Shown: positions 1 to 7,548 of the stretch, in pieces
Layout: each line of letters begins with the position of its first letter
Position numbering within the stretch: position 1 is the stretch's first letter
Source: JACMRI01 sp043778625
Lineage (GTDB): Bacteria > Bacteroidota > Bacteroidia > UBA4408
Direction of reading: 5' to 3'
DNA: 27,116 nucleotides
Assembly: GCA_043778625.1 (NCBI GenBank)
Contig: JAYWFU010000039.1
Location: 1-27,116 of the forward strand
Translations under genes and position numbers: made by a program
Notes under the pieces: model-generated
Told to the model about the DNA's origin: nothing
The model's database searches: none
What the model saw: only the letters and a program-made list of their open reading frames with translations

Positions 1-450
1 GGTGTGCAAGCGCGTGTACTAAACCGCCCCTCGGTGCTTAGTTAGTAATAACGTGGTGTTGAACGGTAAGGGGAAAAGGCTAACTAGATTAGTCAGGTGC
101 GAATAAAAGAGACGAACGCAAGTGAACCTTTGAGGAAGTTGTGAGATAGCCAAACATTTTGTCAAAATCCAGTTTTCTTGCGAGCTAATTATAATTATAG
201 CGGGAGCTTGCTTACTGGCTATAGGGCAAACGCAATAGAGAAGGCGTGACTTTTATTTAGGCTTTTACACGAAACTCAGGAAGTCCTTACTAAATGCTAA
301 GGGAACGGCACAAGTGGGCAGTACCCACAAGGCTCACAGTACCAATGTTAGTAAGGATGACGGATGGTGTTGTAGTAGTGTTGAAGCCACTGTAACGGAG
401 GTAGAGCTGAGGACATCAGTTATACCGTTGTAAATAGTTTAACAACTTAA
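1..450 (+). ncRNA. Group II intron remnant, 5' ribozyme part (probable)
   Basis: There is no sustained reading frame here, but there is dense pairing typical of a large folded RNA. TCCTTACTAA (near 285-295) pairs perfectly with TTAGTAAGGA (near 350); GTGGG pairs with CCCAC around 316-330; CCCCT/AGGGG and TAGTTAG/CTAACTA pair near the left end. The sequence has the look of domain I of a bacterial group II intron: GTGTG at positions 2-6 fits the GUGYG 5' consensus, and the stretch ending in GTAACGGAGG (393-402) resembles what normally leads into domain IV and its reverse transcriptase. No reverse transcriptase and no domain V hairpin follow, so this would be a truncated copy. The right end is approximate. 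Assignment rests on recalled family resemblance plus visible stems, not on a covariance-model search. It could be another structured RNA. Confidence 0.5.
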
Positions 451-622
451 TACGTTACAAACAATAATTAATTAAGGATGACTAATAGTTGTTTAGTGTT
501 ATCAAATTGGTAGTGTTAATTGGCACACTATTTGTTTTTTATTGGCGCTAATTTTAAACTTATTATATGCACATAACTCTACTTTAACTCAATTAATTTA
601 ACCCTTAAAAAATTAACTCAAA
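451..622. other. Non-coding spacer before degP
   Basis: A+T-rich stretch with no convincing gene. It holds a small hairpin, TAGTGT/ACACTA around 511-530, followed by a T-rich run near 531-541, which could be a weak terminator for whatever is transcribed from the left. The motif AAGGATGAC occurs at about 354 and again at about 474, so the intron-like material may extend to roughly 480. The promoter of the downstream protease gene should lie here, but no clear TAnnTTTG element is visible. Confidence 0.4.
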
Positions 623-2074
623 ATGAAAAAGTTATCGTATTTATTAACCACCACAACACTTAGCGCAGGTATAGCATTTGCAGTGGTAAAGTTATCAGCG
701 CCACAACAATTATCAAGTATTCAAGCAGCACAAACTACACCTATATTTACTACAAGTAGTAGTGGTAATGGTGTTGGCAGTATTGATTTTACACAAGCTG
801 CCGAACAATCGGTAAATGCGGTGGTACACATTCAAACAAAAGCTAAACGCCAAAATTTATATAACGATCCCTTCGGGAGTTTGTTTTTAGGTAACCCCTA
901 TCAACGTAGCGAACCACAGGTAGAACAAGCCTCAGGTTCGGGTGTAATTATTAGTAGCGACGGTTACATAGCCACTAATAATCACGTGGTAGAAGGCAGC
1001 GACGAAATTGAAGTAATACTTAACAACCGTAAGTCGTATGTGGCAACTATTGTAGGTACTGACCCTTCTACCGATTTAGCCTTATTAAAAATAAAAGATA
1101 CCGAATTGCCGTATTTGTTATATGGTAATTCCGACGAGGTAAAACTAGGCGAGTGGGTATTAGCCGTAGGTAATCCGTTTAACCTTACCTCTACGGTAAC
1201 TGCTGGTATAGTTAGTGCTAAAGGGCGTAACATAAATATTATTGGTAGTAATCAAAGCAAAAAAGTATTCCCTATTGAATCATTTATACAAACTGATGCT
1301 GCCGTAAATCCAGGTAATAGTGGTGGCGCATTAGTGGATACCCACGGTAAATTAATAGGGATAAATACTGCAATAGCGTCTAATACAGGTTCGTTTGCAG
1401 GGTACTCGTTTGCAGTACCCGTAAATATTGTAAAAAAAGTAATGGACGATTTGCTTGCCTACGGCGAAGTACAGCGAGCATTATTAGGAGTAGGTATGCG
1501 CGATGTGGATTCGAAATTAGCCGAAGAGCGCAAACTTAAAAACACAGCAGGTGTATATGTTACAGGTATTGCCGAGGCAAGTGCTGCTGACGATGCGGGC
1601 TTTGCCGAAGGCGATGTAATTATAAAAGTAGGCGAAGCCAAAATAAATTCAGCAGCCGAATTACAGGAGCAAATTGGCCGCCATCGTCCTGGTGATAAAG
1701 TAACTATTACGGTGGTGCGTAAGGATTCAGAAAAAGAACTATCCGTTACACTAAAAAATCGTAATGGAACTACCAACGTAGTAAAAAATACTCCGAGCGA
1801 AACCAGTGCAGTACTCGGTGCTACGCTTGAAGAAGTAAATAACGACGATAAGCAATTTTTAAGAATAGTATCAGGCGTGCGTGTTAAAAAAATGGATAGT
1901 GGTAAGCTACGCAACGCAGGTATTAAAGAGGGCTTCGTAATTACAAGTATTGATAAAAAACAAGTATTTACAGTAAATGATGTTACTACTGCATTACAAA
2001 ACAAACGAGGAGGCGTACTTATTGAAGGAGTTTACACCAACGGAATGCGCGCCTACTACGGCTTTGGCTTGTAA
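623..2074 (+). CDS. degP: HtrA/DegP-family periplasmic serine protease
   Basis: Trypsin-like protease and probable chaperone of the periplasm that degrades misfolded envelope proteins. The 483-residue product starts with an N-terminal signal or anchor sequence (about residues 1-25). The catalytic triad is complete: H121 in TNNHVVEG, D151 in TDPSTDLALLKI, S233 in NPGNSGGAL. Two PDZ domains follow, about 285-375 and 395-480; the second is more divergent. Length and order match DegP/DegQ with two PDZ domains. The start is fixed by the signal sequence. The gene stands alone: Ung starts 119 bases downstream on the same strand. A 7-bp hairpin (CTTGTAA/TTACAAG) overlaps the stop codon but lacks a good T tract, so termination there is uncertain. 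The family is sure; choosing between degP and degQ is not possible from sequence alone. Confidence 0.95.
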   Translation: MKKLSYLLTTTTLSAGIAFAVVKLSAPQQLSSIQAAQTTPIFTTSSSGNGVGSIDFTQAAEQSVNAVVHIQTKAKRQNLYNDPFGSLFLGNPYQRSEPQVEQASGSGVIISSDGYIATNNHVVEGSDEIEVILNNRKSYVATIVGTDPSTDLALLKIKDTELPYLLYGNSDEVKLGEWVLAVGNPFNLTSTVTAGIVSAKGRNINIIGSNQSKKVFPIESFIQTDAAVNPGNSGGALVDTHGKLIGINTAIASNTGSFAGYSFAVPVNIVKKVMDDLLAYGEVQRALLGVGMRDVDSKLAEERKLKNTAGVYVTGIAEASAADDAGFAEGDVIIKVGEAKINSAAELQEQIGRHRPGDKVTITVVRKDSEKELSVTLKNRNGTTNVVKNTPSETSAVLGATLEEVNNDDKQFLRIVSGVRVKKMDSGKLRNAGIKEGFVITSIDKKQVFTVNDVTTALQNKRGGVLIEGVYTNGMRAYYGFGL

Positions 2075-2193
2075 TATTTACAAGGGTAATAATTAATTAA
2101 CTTTTGGTAACACTATACGTTTTGCTTGCGCAGTTAAAAATGTATACCACTTATTAAAGCTATATTTACAGCCTCAATTCAAATTATAAGGTT

Positions 2194-2862
2194 ATGCAAT
2201 TTACACAAAATATTCATCCTAGCTGGCAATCCTTTATGGCACAAGAAACTAGCAAGGATTATTTTAAAAAACTAACTGCTTTTTTAACCACTGAATATGC
2301 ACAACGTACCGTATATCCGCCACAAGCACAAGTATTTAATGCATTATTGTTACCGTTAGAAGAAGTTAAAGTAGTGTTATTAGGGCAAGACCCCTATCAT
2401 AAAATTAATCAAGCACATGGGTTAAGTTTTAGTGTGAACGAAGGGGTGAAAATACCACCCTCTTTAAACAATATATTTAAGGAATTAAGTACTGATATCC
2501 CCAATTACCAAATACCATTGCATGGAAACCTTACTAGTTGGGCTACACAAGGTGTATTATTACTTAATGCTACACTAACAGTGCGTACCTATAGCGCAGG
2601 TAGTCATCAAAAGCAAGGGTGGGAAATTTTTACTGATGCACTTATTACGTATGTAGCCGCGCAACGGTCGCATGTAGTATTTATGTTATGGGGAGCTTAT
2701 GCGCAAACTAAACAGCCGTTAATTAATACTGCCAAACACTTTGTGCTATGTGCACCACATCCTTCGCCACTATCAGCCCACAGAGGTTGGTTTGGCAGCA
2801 AACATTTTAGCCAAGCCAACAACTATTTACAAACACAAGGAGTAAAAACAATTATTTGGTAA
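2194..2862 (+). CDS. ung: Uracil-DNA glycosylase, family 1
   Basis: Removes uracil from DNA as the first step of base excision repair. The 222-residue protein has all family-1 motifs: the water-activating GQDPYH motif at 64-69 with catalytic D66, the uracil-stacking F79 in GLSFS, N125 in LLLNATLTVR for uracil recognition, and the minor-groove loop HPSPLSA with catalytic H189. Length matches bacterial Ung. The start is the first ATG of the frame and gives a normal N-terminus. No neighbour suggests an operon; the next gene has its own promoter-like element at 2903-2910. No unusual feature. Confidence 0.97.
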   Translation: MQFTQNIHPSWQSFMAQETSKDYFKKLTAFLTTEYAQRTVYPPQAQVFNALLLPLEEVKVVLLGQDPYHKINQAHGLSFSVNEGVKIPPSLNNIFKELSTDIPNYQIPLHGNLTSWATQGVLLLNATLTVRTYSAGSHQKQGWEIFTDALITYVAAQRSHVVFMLWGAYAQTKQPLINTAKHFVLCAPHPSPLSAHRGWFGSKHFSQANNYLQTQGVKTIIW

Positions 2863-2902
2863 AATAAATTAGCGGTTTAAATCCAAACATTAATTTATAT
2901 CG

Positions 2903-2910
2903 TAACTTTG
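2903..2910 (+). promoter_or_regulatory. Bacteroidota-type -7 element upstream of the fasciclin gene
   Basis: TAACTTTG matches the TAnnTTTG -7 consensus of the primary sigma factor of Bacteroidota and lies 46 bases before the start codon. The matching -33 TTG element is not clear in the T/A-rich sequence near 2875-2882, so this is a half-supported promoter. Confidence 0.5.
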
Positions 2911-2955
2911 TATAGAAATAAGTAATAATCAATAAATAACCAAAACCAAAACCAA

Positions 2956-3507
2956 ATGAACACAAAAACAATTAAAGGCGTTATAGCAGTAGCTGCAATA
3001 ACATTAAGTACAAGTGCATTTGCACAAAACACAATAGTAGGTGGTGAAGAAATGTATACTACCAAAAATATTATTGAAAATGCTGTAAACAGTAAAGATC
3101 ACACAACATTAGTAGCAGCTGTAAAAGCAGCAGGTTTAGTAGAAACATTATTAGGTAAAGGTCCTTTTACAGTATTTGCACCTACTAACGATGCTTTCGA
3201 AAACTTACCTGAAGGTACTGTAGCAACATTGTTAAAGCCAGAAAACAAAGCTACATTAACTAAAATTTTAACTTACCACGTAGTATCAGGTAAATTATCA
3301 ACTGACGATTTGAAAAAACAAATTAAAGCTGGTAAAGGTAAAGCTACACTAACAACTGTTAGCGGTAACAAATTAATGGCCATGATGAATGGTAACAACA
3401 TTATGTTAAAAGACGAAAACGGACATACTGCTAACATTACTGTAAGCGATGTTAAACAAAGTAATGGTGTAATACATGTACTGGATTCAGTAGTAACACC
3501 AAAATAA
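2956..3507 (+). CDS. Secreted fasciclin (FAS1) domain protein
   Basis: A 183-residue exported protein with one FAS1 domain. Residues 1-23 form a signal peptide ending in SAFA, with Q24 first in the mature chain. The FAS1 domain covers about residues 35-181 and shows the usual signatures: the H1 region GPFTVFAPTNDAFENLP and the closing GVIHVLDSVVTPK. FAS1 proteins usually mediate adhesion or matrix binding outside the cell; the ligand here is unknown. It is close in layout to the secreted single-domain FAS1 proteins (MPB70-like). The leader before ATG is A/C-rich with no Shine-Dalgarno, as usual in this phylum. It stands alone, with a promoter-like element upstream and a strong terminator directly downstream. 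Confidence 0.92.
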   Translation: MNTKTIKGVIAVAAITLSTSAFAQNTIVGGEEMYTTKNIIENAVNSKDHTTLVAAVKAAGLVETLLGKGPFTVFAPTNDAFENLPEGTVATLLKPENKATLTKILTYHVVSGKLSTDDLKKQIKAGKGKATLTTVSGNKLMAMMNGNNIMLKDENGHTANITVSDVKQSNGVIHVLDSVVTPK

Positions 3508-3531
3508 TTTTAAATTATTAATTTTAATTGT

Positions 3532-3578
3532 AACAAATCGCCTTTCTAATTAATTTTAGAAAGGCGATTTGTTTTTGT
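3532..3578 (+). terminator. Rho-independent terminator of the fasciclin gene
   Basis: Perfect 18-bp stem (3532-3549 with 3556-3573) around a 6-base loop, followed by a T-rich tail, 25 bases after the stop codon. The core AATCGCCTT...AAGGCGATT is nearly the same as in the terminator at 9381-9424. Confidence 0.9.
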
Positions 3579-3678
3579 TTAAAATATAAGTAATCGTTAA
3601 CTGTTTGAATCAAGCCCCTTTTAATTTATTAAGATAAGTTTAAATTAAAAACTTACAACACAAATAGTCTACTACTAT

Positions 3679-4125
3679 TTACATCAAATAACCCTCATCT
3701 ATTAATGCCGTTTTACTGTGTCGTGCGGCTACAGCTAGTTCATCGCAACGATTATTTTCGGCATTGCTTGCGTGACCTTTTACCCACACAAATGTTACAC
3801 TATGTAGTTTTACTAATGTTAGTAGGCGTTGCCAAAGGTCAGGGTTTTTAACATCCTTCCAGCTTTTTTTTACCCAACCGCTAATCCAGTTTTTATTAAA
3901 TGCTTCCACTACATATTTACTATCGCTGTACACGGTAACTATTGCTCCTGGGGTTTTAATTTGTTCAAGTGCTACACTAACGCTCATTAATTCCATACGA
4001 TTGTTGGTAGTATGTTTAAATCCTTGGCTTATTTCACGCCTATGTACTCCCCTAATCATAACTATGCCATAGCCTCCTGGGCCAGGGTTTCCGCTACATG
4101 CGCCATCGGTGTAAATATTTATCAT
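3679..4125 (-). CDS. rnhA: Ribonuclease HI
   Basis: Cleaves the RNA strand of RNA-DNA hybrids. The 148-residue protein carries the full active site: D7 in YTDGACSGNPGPGGYG, E45 in NRMELMSV, D68 in YSDSKYV, H118 in VKGHAS and D128 in NRCDEL. Length matches the compact E. coli-type enzyme with no extra hybrid-binding domain. It lies downstream of the tRNA-Leu on the same strand, separated by a terminator hairpin at 4184-4210, so it probably has its own promoter between 4126 and 4183. A weak 7-bp hairpin (3662-3668 with 3674-3680) overlaps the stop codon and may end the transcript. Confidence 0.96.
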   Translation of the reverse strand: MINIYTDGACSGNPGPGGYGIVMIRGVHRREISQGFKHTTNNRMELMSVSVALEQIKTPGAIVTVYSDSKYVVEAFNKNWISGWVKKSWKDVKNPDLWQRLLTLVKLHSVTFVWVKGHASNAENNRCDELAVAARHSKTALIDEGYLM

Positions 4126-4175
4126 TGAGTAATAAAGTATTGCGTTAATTTATATAATGAAACTACTTTGTAATA

Positions 4176-4210
4176 AAACAAAATAACACAACCCAATTAG
4201 AGTTGTGTTA
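4176..4210 (-). terminator. Terminator after tRNA-Leu
   Basis: Stem TAACACAAC (4184-4192) with GTTGTGTTA (4202-4210), 9-base loop. Read on the minus strand it is followed by ATTTTGTTTTATT, so it suits transcripts coming from the tRNA toward rnhA. Confidence 0.75.
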
Positions 4211-4225
4211 CATCGCTTTTTTTAG

Positions 4226-4299
4226 TGCCCACGACGAGAGTCGAACTCGCAGGAACCACCCCCTCAAGATGGCGCGTCTACCAATTTCGCCACGTGAGC
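4226..4299 (-). tRNA. tRNA-Leu (anticodon GAG)
   Basis: Folds as a full cloverleaf on the minus strand. Acceptor GCTCACG pairs with CGTGGGC (one G-T pair), discriminator A. The D arm has the Leu-like TTGGTAGACGC. Anticodon stem CCATC/GGTGG encloses TTGAGGG, giving anticodon GAG, which reads CTC and CTT. The T arm is GCGAG-TTCGACT-CTCGT. CCA is not encoded. Only 5 bases (TTCCT) separate the anticodon stem from the T arm, whereas leucine tRNAs normally have a long variable arm. Total length is 74 bases, as in a type I tRNA. It begins 24 bases after the DUF2795 gene on the same strand and may share its transcript. Confidence 0.9.
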
Positions 4300-4323
4300 A
4301 TAACCATTAGTTAGTTTATGCTA

Positions 4324-4545
4324 CTAATATTCGTCTTCGTTAAAAAAGAAATCGTCTTTACTTGGATAATCAGGCCAAATATCCTCTATGGTTTCGTAGG
4401 CTTCGCCCTCATCATCTATTTCTTGCAAGTTTTCTATTACCTCTAGTGGAGCTCCTGAACGCATAGCAAAATCTATTAATTCTTCTTTGGTAGCAGGCCA
4501 AGGCGCGTCTTCGAGGTAGGAGGCTAATTCTAATGTCCAGTACAT
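4324..4545 (-). CDS. DUF2795 family small protein
   Basis: A 73-residue acidic protein matching the DUF2795 family: MYWTLELASYLEDAPWPATK at the N-terminus, then a helical region that includes ELIDFAMRSGAP and an acidic C-terminus rich in D, E and F. The family is widespread in Bacteroidota as a single small cytosolic protein; its function is unknown. No signal peptide or membrane segment. The gene is directly upstream of the tRNA-Leu gene on the same strand, and the glycosyltransferase lies 122 bases further upstream. The start is the first ATG and matches where family members usually begin. Confidence 0.88.
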   Translation of the reverse strand: MYWTLELASYLEDAPWPATKEELIDFAMRSGAPLEVIENLQEIDDEGEAYETIEDIWPDYPSKDDFFFNEDEY

Positions 4546-4667
4546 AGTTGGTTATTATTTAATTGGTTTATTTGAGACTGCGAAATAATAAAAATATTTG
4601 ATTAATGCCAATATAAATAGTAACTAAATACCATGCAATAGTTAATAGTTACTAACACTTGGTGTGG

Positions 4668-5426
4668 TTAAGTAATGTTTTTGCGTTTAATATAAATATC
4701 AACAATGTACCTAAACCCAATGTACACGTGGCTTAATAGCGCTTGAGGCATGCCATAATGCTTTACCATGAAGCCAAATCGTTCGCGCAAGCCTTGCGCT
4801 AAATTAGTGCGAGAAGTACCTCCTTCCAAAAATTTAGCAATTGCATTGTTACTCCTATGTGTGGTTGTGCATTTTTTTAATATTGTTATTACCCAGTCAT
4901 AATCAGCGTTAATTTTACGAGTAGTGTCGTAGGGGCCACACAATAACCGTTTGGGTATAAATGATTGGTGGCTAACATTCATACCATATTTCAAACTATG
5001 CCACGTTAAGTTATTAGGCGCGCTTAATCTGCGTTTGCCAACGTATTGGCGCTGTTCGTTTATTATTTCGGTATCGCCATAATACACATCAGCATTGGTA
5101 TAGTTATCAAACAGTTCGGCTACTGTAGTTGGATTTGCAAATTCATCGCCCGAGTTCAAAAATAAAACATAATCGCCTGTAGCCTTTTGCAAACCTTTGT
5201 TCATTGCATCATATAAGCCATTATCTCTTTCAGATACTAACGTAGTAATTCTTGCGCCATAATTTTTAATACTACTAAGTGTTTTATCAGTTGATGCACC
5301 ATCAATAACTACATACTCAATGTGTGGGTATGTTTGTGCTAATACACTATTAATAGTATATTCAATTAAGGTTTCGCTGTTGTAAACAACGGTAATCACT
5401 GATAGTATTGGTGGTTTATTGTCCAT
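4668..5426 (-). CDS. Family 2 glycosyltransferase
   Basis: A 252-residue GT-A fold transferase that moves a sugar from a nucleotide-sugar donor. Conserved pieces: N-terminal strand LSVITVVYNSE, D42 in VIDGASTDKT, the ERDNGLYDAMNKG segment (66-78) typical of the WcaA/PglA-like group, and the metal-binding acidic motif with D94 in FLNSGDE. The C-terminal portion (about 200-252) carries hydrophobic stretches but no clear transmembrane helix. It sits alone between a DUF2795 gene and a DUF4412 gene, not in a polysaccharide cluster, so the acceptor (lipid, glycan or protein) cannot be inferred. Family assignment is strong; substrate unknown. Confidence 0.93.
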   Translation of the reverse strand: MDNKPPILSVITVVYNSETLIEYTINSVLAQTYPHIEYVVIDGASTDKTLSSIKNYGARITTLVSERDNGLYDAMNKGLQKATGDYVLFLNSGDEFANPTTVAELFDNYTNADVYYGDTEIINEQRQYVGKRRLSAPNNLTWHSLKYGMNVSHQSFIPKRLLCGPYDTTRKINADYDWVITILKKCTTTHRSNNAIAKFLEGGTSRTNLAQGLRERFGFMVKHYGMPQALLSHVYIGFRYIVDIYIKRKNIT

Positions 5427-5570
5427 TTAATTACAACTGATAGGGTAGGGGACTGTAAATTTTAAAATATTTAAAATTATAATTTAAAAGCTAAATTGAA
5501 CATAATTTAAAACATACTGTAATTACTCTGTACTCTAGCTAAAGGTTAGATAGTATGTAATACTGTAAAA

Positions 5571-5610
5571 CAAAAGCGTTTAAATGATGTGTACATCTTT
5601 AAACGCTTTG
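5571..5610 (-). terminator. Terminator after the DUF4412 gene
   Basis: Stem AAAGCGTTTAAA (5573-5584) with TTTAAACGCTTT (5598-5609), extended inward by GATG/CATC around a 4-base loop. On the minus strand it is followed by TGTTTTAC, and it lies about 33 bases past the stop of the 5643-6293 gene. Confidence 0.8.
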
Positions 5611-5642
5611 TTGATGAAGTGGGGGTGGAATTTAGCTCAGTT

Positions 5643-6293
5643 TTAAATTTTCACATCCATATTAAATTTACGATATTCGGTAGGTACAGTAAATAGTTTC
5701 ATGTCTATAATCTTACGTTCCAATTTAATAGTTTTAGTATATTGTGTAGGCTGCGCTTTAATACCTGCTTCTTTAATGTACTGCTGTGCTTCCAATGGTA
5801 AAAAACCTTGGTTGGTAGGTAGGTTAATAAAGTAAGTGGCTAGTTTTTCTTTACGGTTTAATAATTTTAAATGATCAATAAAAAAATCGAATCCTGAAGC
5901 TACCCAGTAATCAATCATAGTTTTTTCTTTAGTATTAGTTACTAACCATTTTGTACATTTAGTACCTGCTACTAATTTAGTTTCTTTGGTTTTAATACAC
6001 TCTACTTTACCTTCTACGGTGGTTTGTTCGTGACTAGCAACATCAATCCAAGCTTTTTTAACTGGGCTTACAGCATACACTTTGTTAGCTATAGTGTTCA
6101 TTATTAAATAACCTTGTACTTTACCTTTTTTATCCAGCTCTTCAATACGAATATTAGGCGTTTTTACATAATAACGGTAGCTAGCAGTGTCAGTACCTAT
6201 TACACGTATTAAATTTATTTGCCCCTCGAACGATTGTGCAAAACAGTTAAGGGCAACAATTAAAAATAATGAAGTAGATAAAATATAGCGCAT
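5643..6293 (-). CDS. Secreted DUF4412-like protein
   Basis: A 216-residue exported protein. Residues 1-19 form a signal peptide ending NCFA, with Q20 following. The mature chain opens FEGQINLIRV and goes through alternating beta-strand-like segments with a central lysine-rich stretch (VECIKTKETKLVAGTKCTKW, two cysteines that could form a disulfide). This is the pattern of DUF4412 proteins of Bacteroidota, which look like periplasmic beta-rich folds of LolA/LppX type; no function is established. It has its own terminator downstream. The family call is from recalled layout; a profile search against Pfam DUF4412 would settle it. Confidence 0.75.
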   Translation of the reverse strand: MRYILSTSLFLIVALNCFAQSFEGQINLIRVIGTDTASYRYYVKTPNIRIEELDKKGKVQGYLIMNTIANKVYAVSPVKKAWIDVASHEQTTVEGKVECIKTKETKLVAGTKCTKWLVTNTKEKTMIDYWVASGFDFFIDHLKLLNRKEKLATYFINLPTNQGFLPLEAQQYIKEAGIKAQPTQYTKTIKLERKIIDMKLFTVPTEYRKFNMDVKI

Positions 6294-6400
6294 AATTTAT
6301 GTTTATTAAATTTATAATTTGACTTTAAAAGTAGGTTTTAAATATTTATAACCAAATTTATTTTACTTACTTTTGATAAAAATTTTAATTATATTCCTCC

Positions 6401-7456
6401 ATGAGCCGACAACTTAAAATTAAAAAATTTAACCCTAACAGCGTAGGTAACCTCAACCACGGTATGTTTGGCTTACCATTTAGTATTGAAGAATCGCAAA
6501 TAGTAGTACTACCCATACCGTGGGACGTTACTGTGAGTTATGCCGCTGGAGCTAGTAAAGGACCTAAGGCAATATACAATGCATCGTACCAAGTTGATTT
6601 GTACGACCCTTATCTTAAAGATGCTTGGAAAATTGGTGTGGCCATGGCGCCTATTAATACACAACTCAAAAAACAAAGCAAGCAACTACGCAGTAAAGTA
6701 GAAACCTATATTGAAACGCTCACCAACGGTGCCGATGAACAAAGTACGGATAACGTAGCTTTTCAAGCATCAATAAACGAGGCCTGCCAAAACATGATAA
6801 ATTGGGTGGAGCAAGAAACCACCAACTACCTTAATGCAGGTAAGCTAGTAGTAGGCTTAGGCGGAGACCACTCGACGCCACTTGGTATATTTAAAGCCAT
6901 GGCCAAAAAACATGGTAACTTTGGTATATTACAAATAGACGCTCACGCCGATTTGCGCAATGCTTACGAGGGCTTTGAGTTTTCGCACGCTAGTATTATG
7001 TACAATGCTCTTAAAATTAAAGAGCTGAAAAACTTAGTGCAAGTAGGTATTAGAGATTATTGCGAAGAAGAAAATTCGTTTATTGAAAACAATAAAGACC
7101 GTATTAAAACGTTTTTTGACAAGGATATTAAGCATGCACAATACGCAGGTAAATCAATAAAAAAAATACACGAAGATATTGTAAAAGCCTTGCCTAATAA
7201 GGTGTTTGTAAGTTTTGATATTGACGGCTTAGACCCTAAATTATGCCCCAGCACTGGCACGCCAGTTAGTGGTGGTTTTGAAACCGAAGAGGTACTCCAT
7301 TTGCTTGAAATGGTAGTAGCTGCAGGCAAAACAATTATAGGGTTTGATTTAAATGAGGTAGCCCCTGGCAACAACGAATACGATGCTAACGTGGCGGCAC
7401 GTATACTGTACCGTATGATAAATATTTTGGCCAAAAGCAATAAACTAAAAATTTAA
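6401..7456 (+). CDS. Arginase/agmatinase family ureohydrolase
   Basis: Manganese-dependent hydrolase of a guanidino or formimino compound. The 351-residue chain has the complete binuclear metal site of the ureohydrolase superfamily: H157 in GGDHSTP, D180/H182/D184 in QIDAHAD, and D273/D275 in SFDIDGLDP. The first about 150 residues include a long helical insert (about 85-145) not present in minimal arginases. Members of similar length in Bacteroidota are annotated variously as agmatinase, arginase or formimidoylglutamase (HutG). No hut, speA or urease gene is nearby, so the substrate stays open. The start ATG follows a pyrimidine-rich leader without Shine-Dalgarno. The gene is monocistronic by spacing. 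Confidence 0.92.
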   Translation: MSRQLKIKKFNPNSVGNLNHGMFGLPFSIEESQIVVLPIPWDVTVSYAAGASKGPKAIYNASYQVDLYDPYLKDAWKIGVAMAPINTQLKKQSKQLRSKVETYIETLTNGADEQSTDNVAFQASINEACQNMINWVEQETTNYLNAGKLVVGLGGDHSTPLGIFKAMAKKHGNFGILQIDAHADLRNAYEGFEFSHASIMYNALKIKELKNLVQVGIRDYCEEENSFIENNKDRIKTFFDKDIKHAQYAGKSIKKIHEDIVKALPNKVFVSFDIDGLDPKLCPSTGTPVSGGFETEEVLHLLEMVVAAGKTIIGFDLNEVAPGNNEYDANVAARILYRMINILAKSNKLKI

Positions 7457-7473
7457 TTAAATAATCAGTTTTA

Positions 7474-7487
7474 TTTCGTTAACGAAA
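7474..7487. promoter_or_regulatory. 14-bp perfect palindrome
   Basis: TTTCGTTAACGAAA reads the same on both strands. It lies 18 bases after the arginase-family gene and 61 bases before the next gene, and lacks a loop and a T tract, so it looks more like a dimeric-regulator site than a terminator. Functional role is inference. Confidence 0.35.
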
Positions 7488-7548
7488 ATAAATACAAAAA
7501 TATTGGAGCAATAACTACCAATAACAGCTAAATAAACCAAAACAACCA

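Noticed and set aside
1..40. Resemblance of GGTGTGCAAGCGC to the 3' end of 23S rRNA
   Set aside because: Only a short local match; none of the conserved 23S domain VI sequence such as AGUACGAGAGGACC or the sarcin-ricin loop is present.
1459..2004. 181-codon open frame on the minus strand inside degP
   Set aside because: Antisense to a gene with full catalytic motifs; its Ser/Thr/Leu-rich product is a shadow of codon use.
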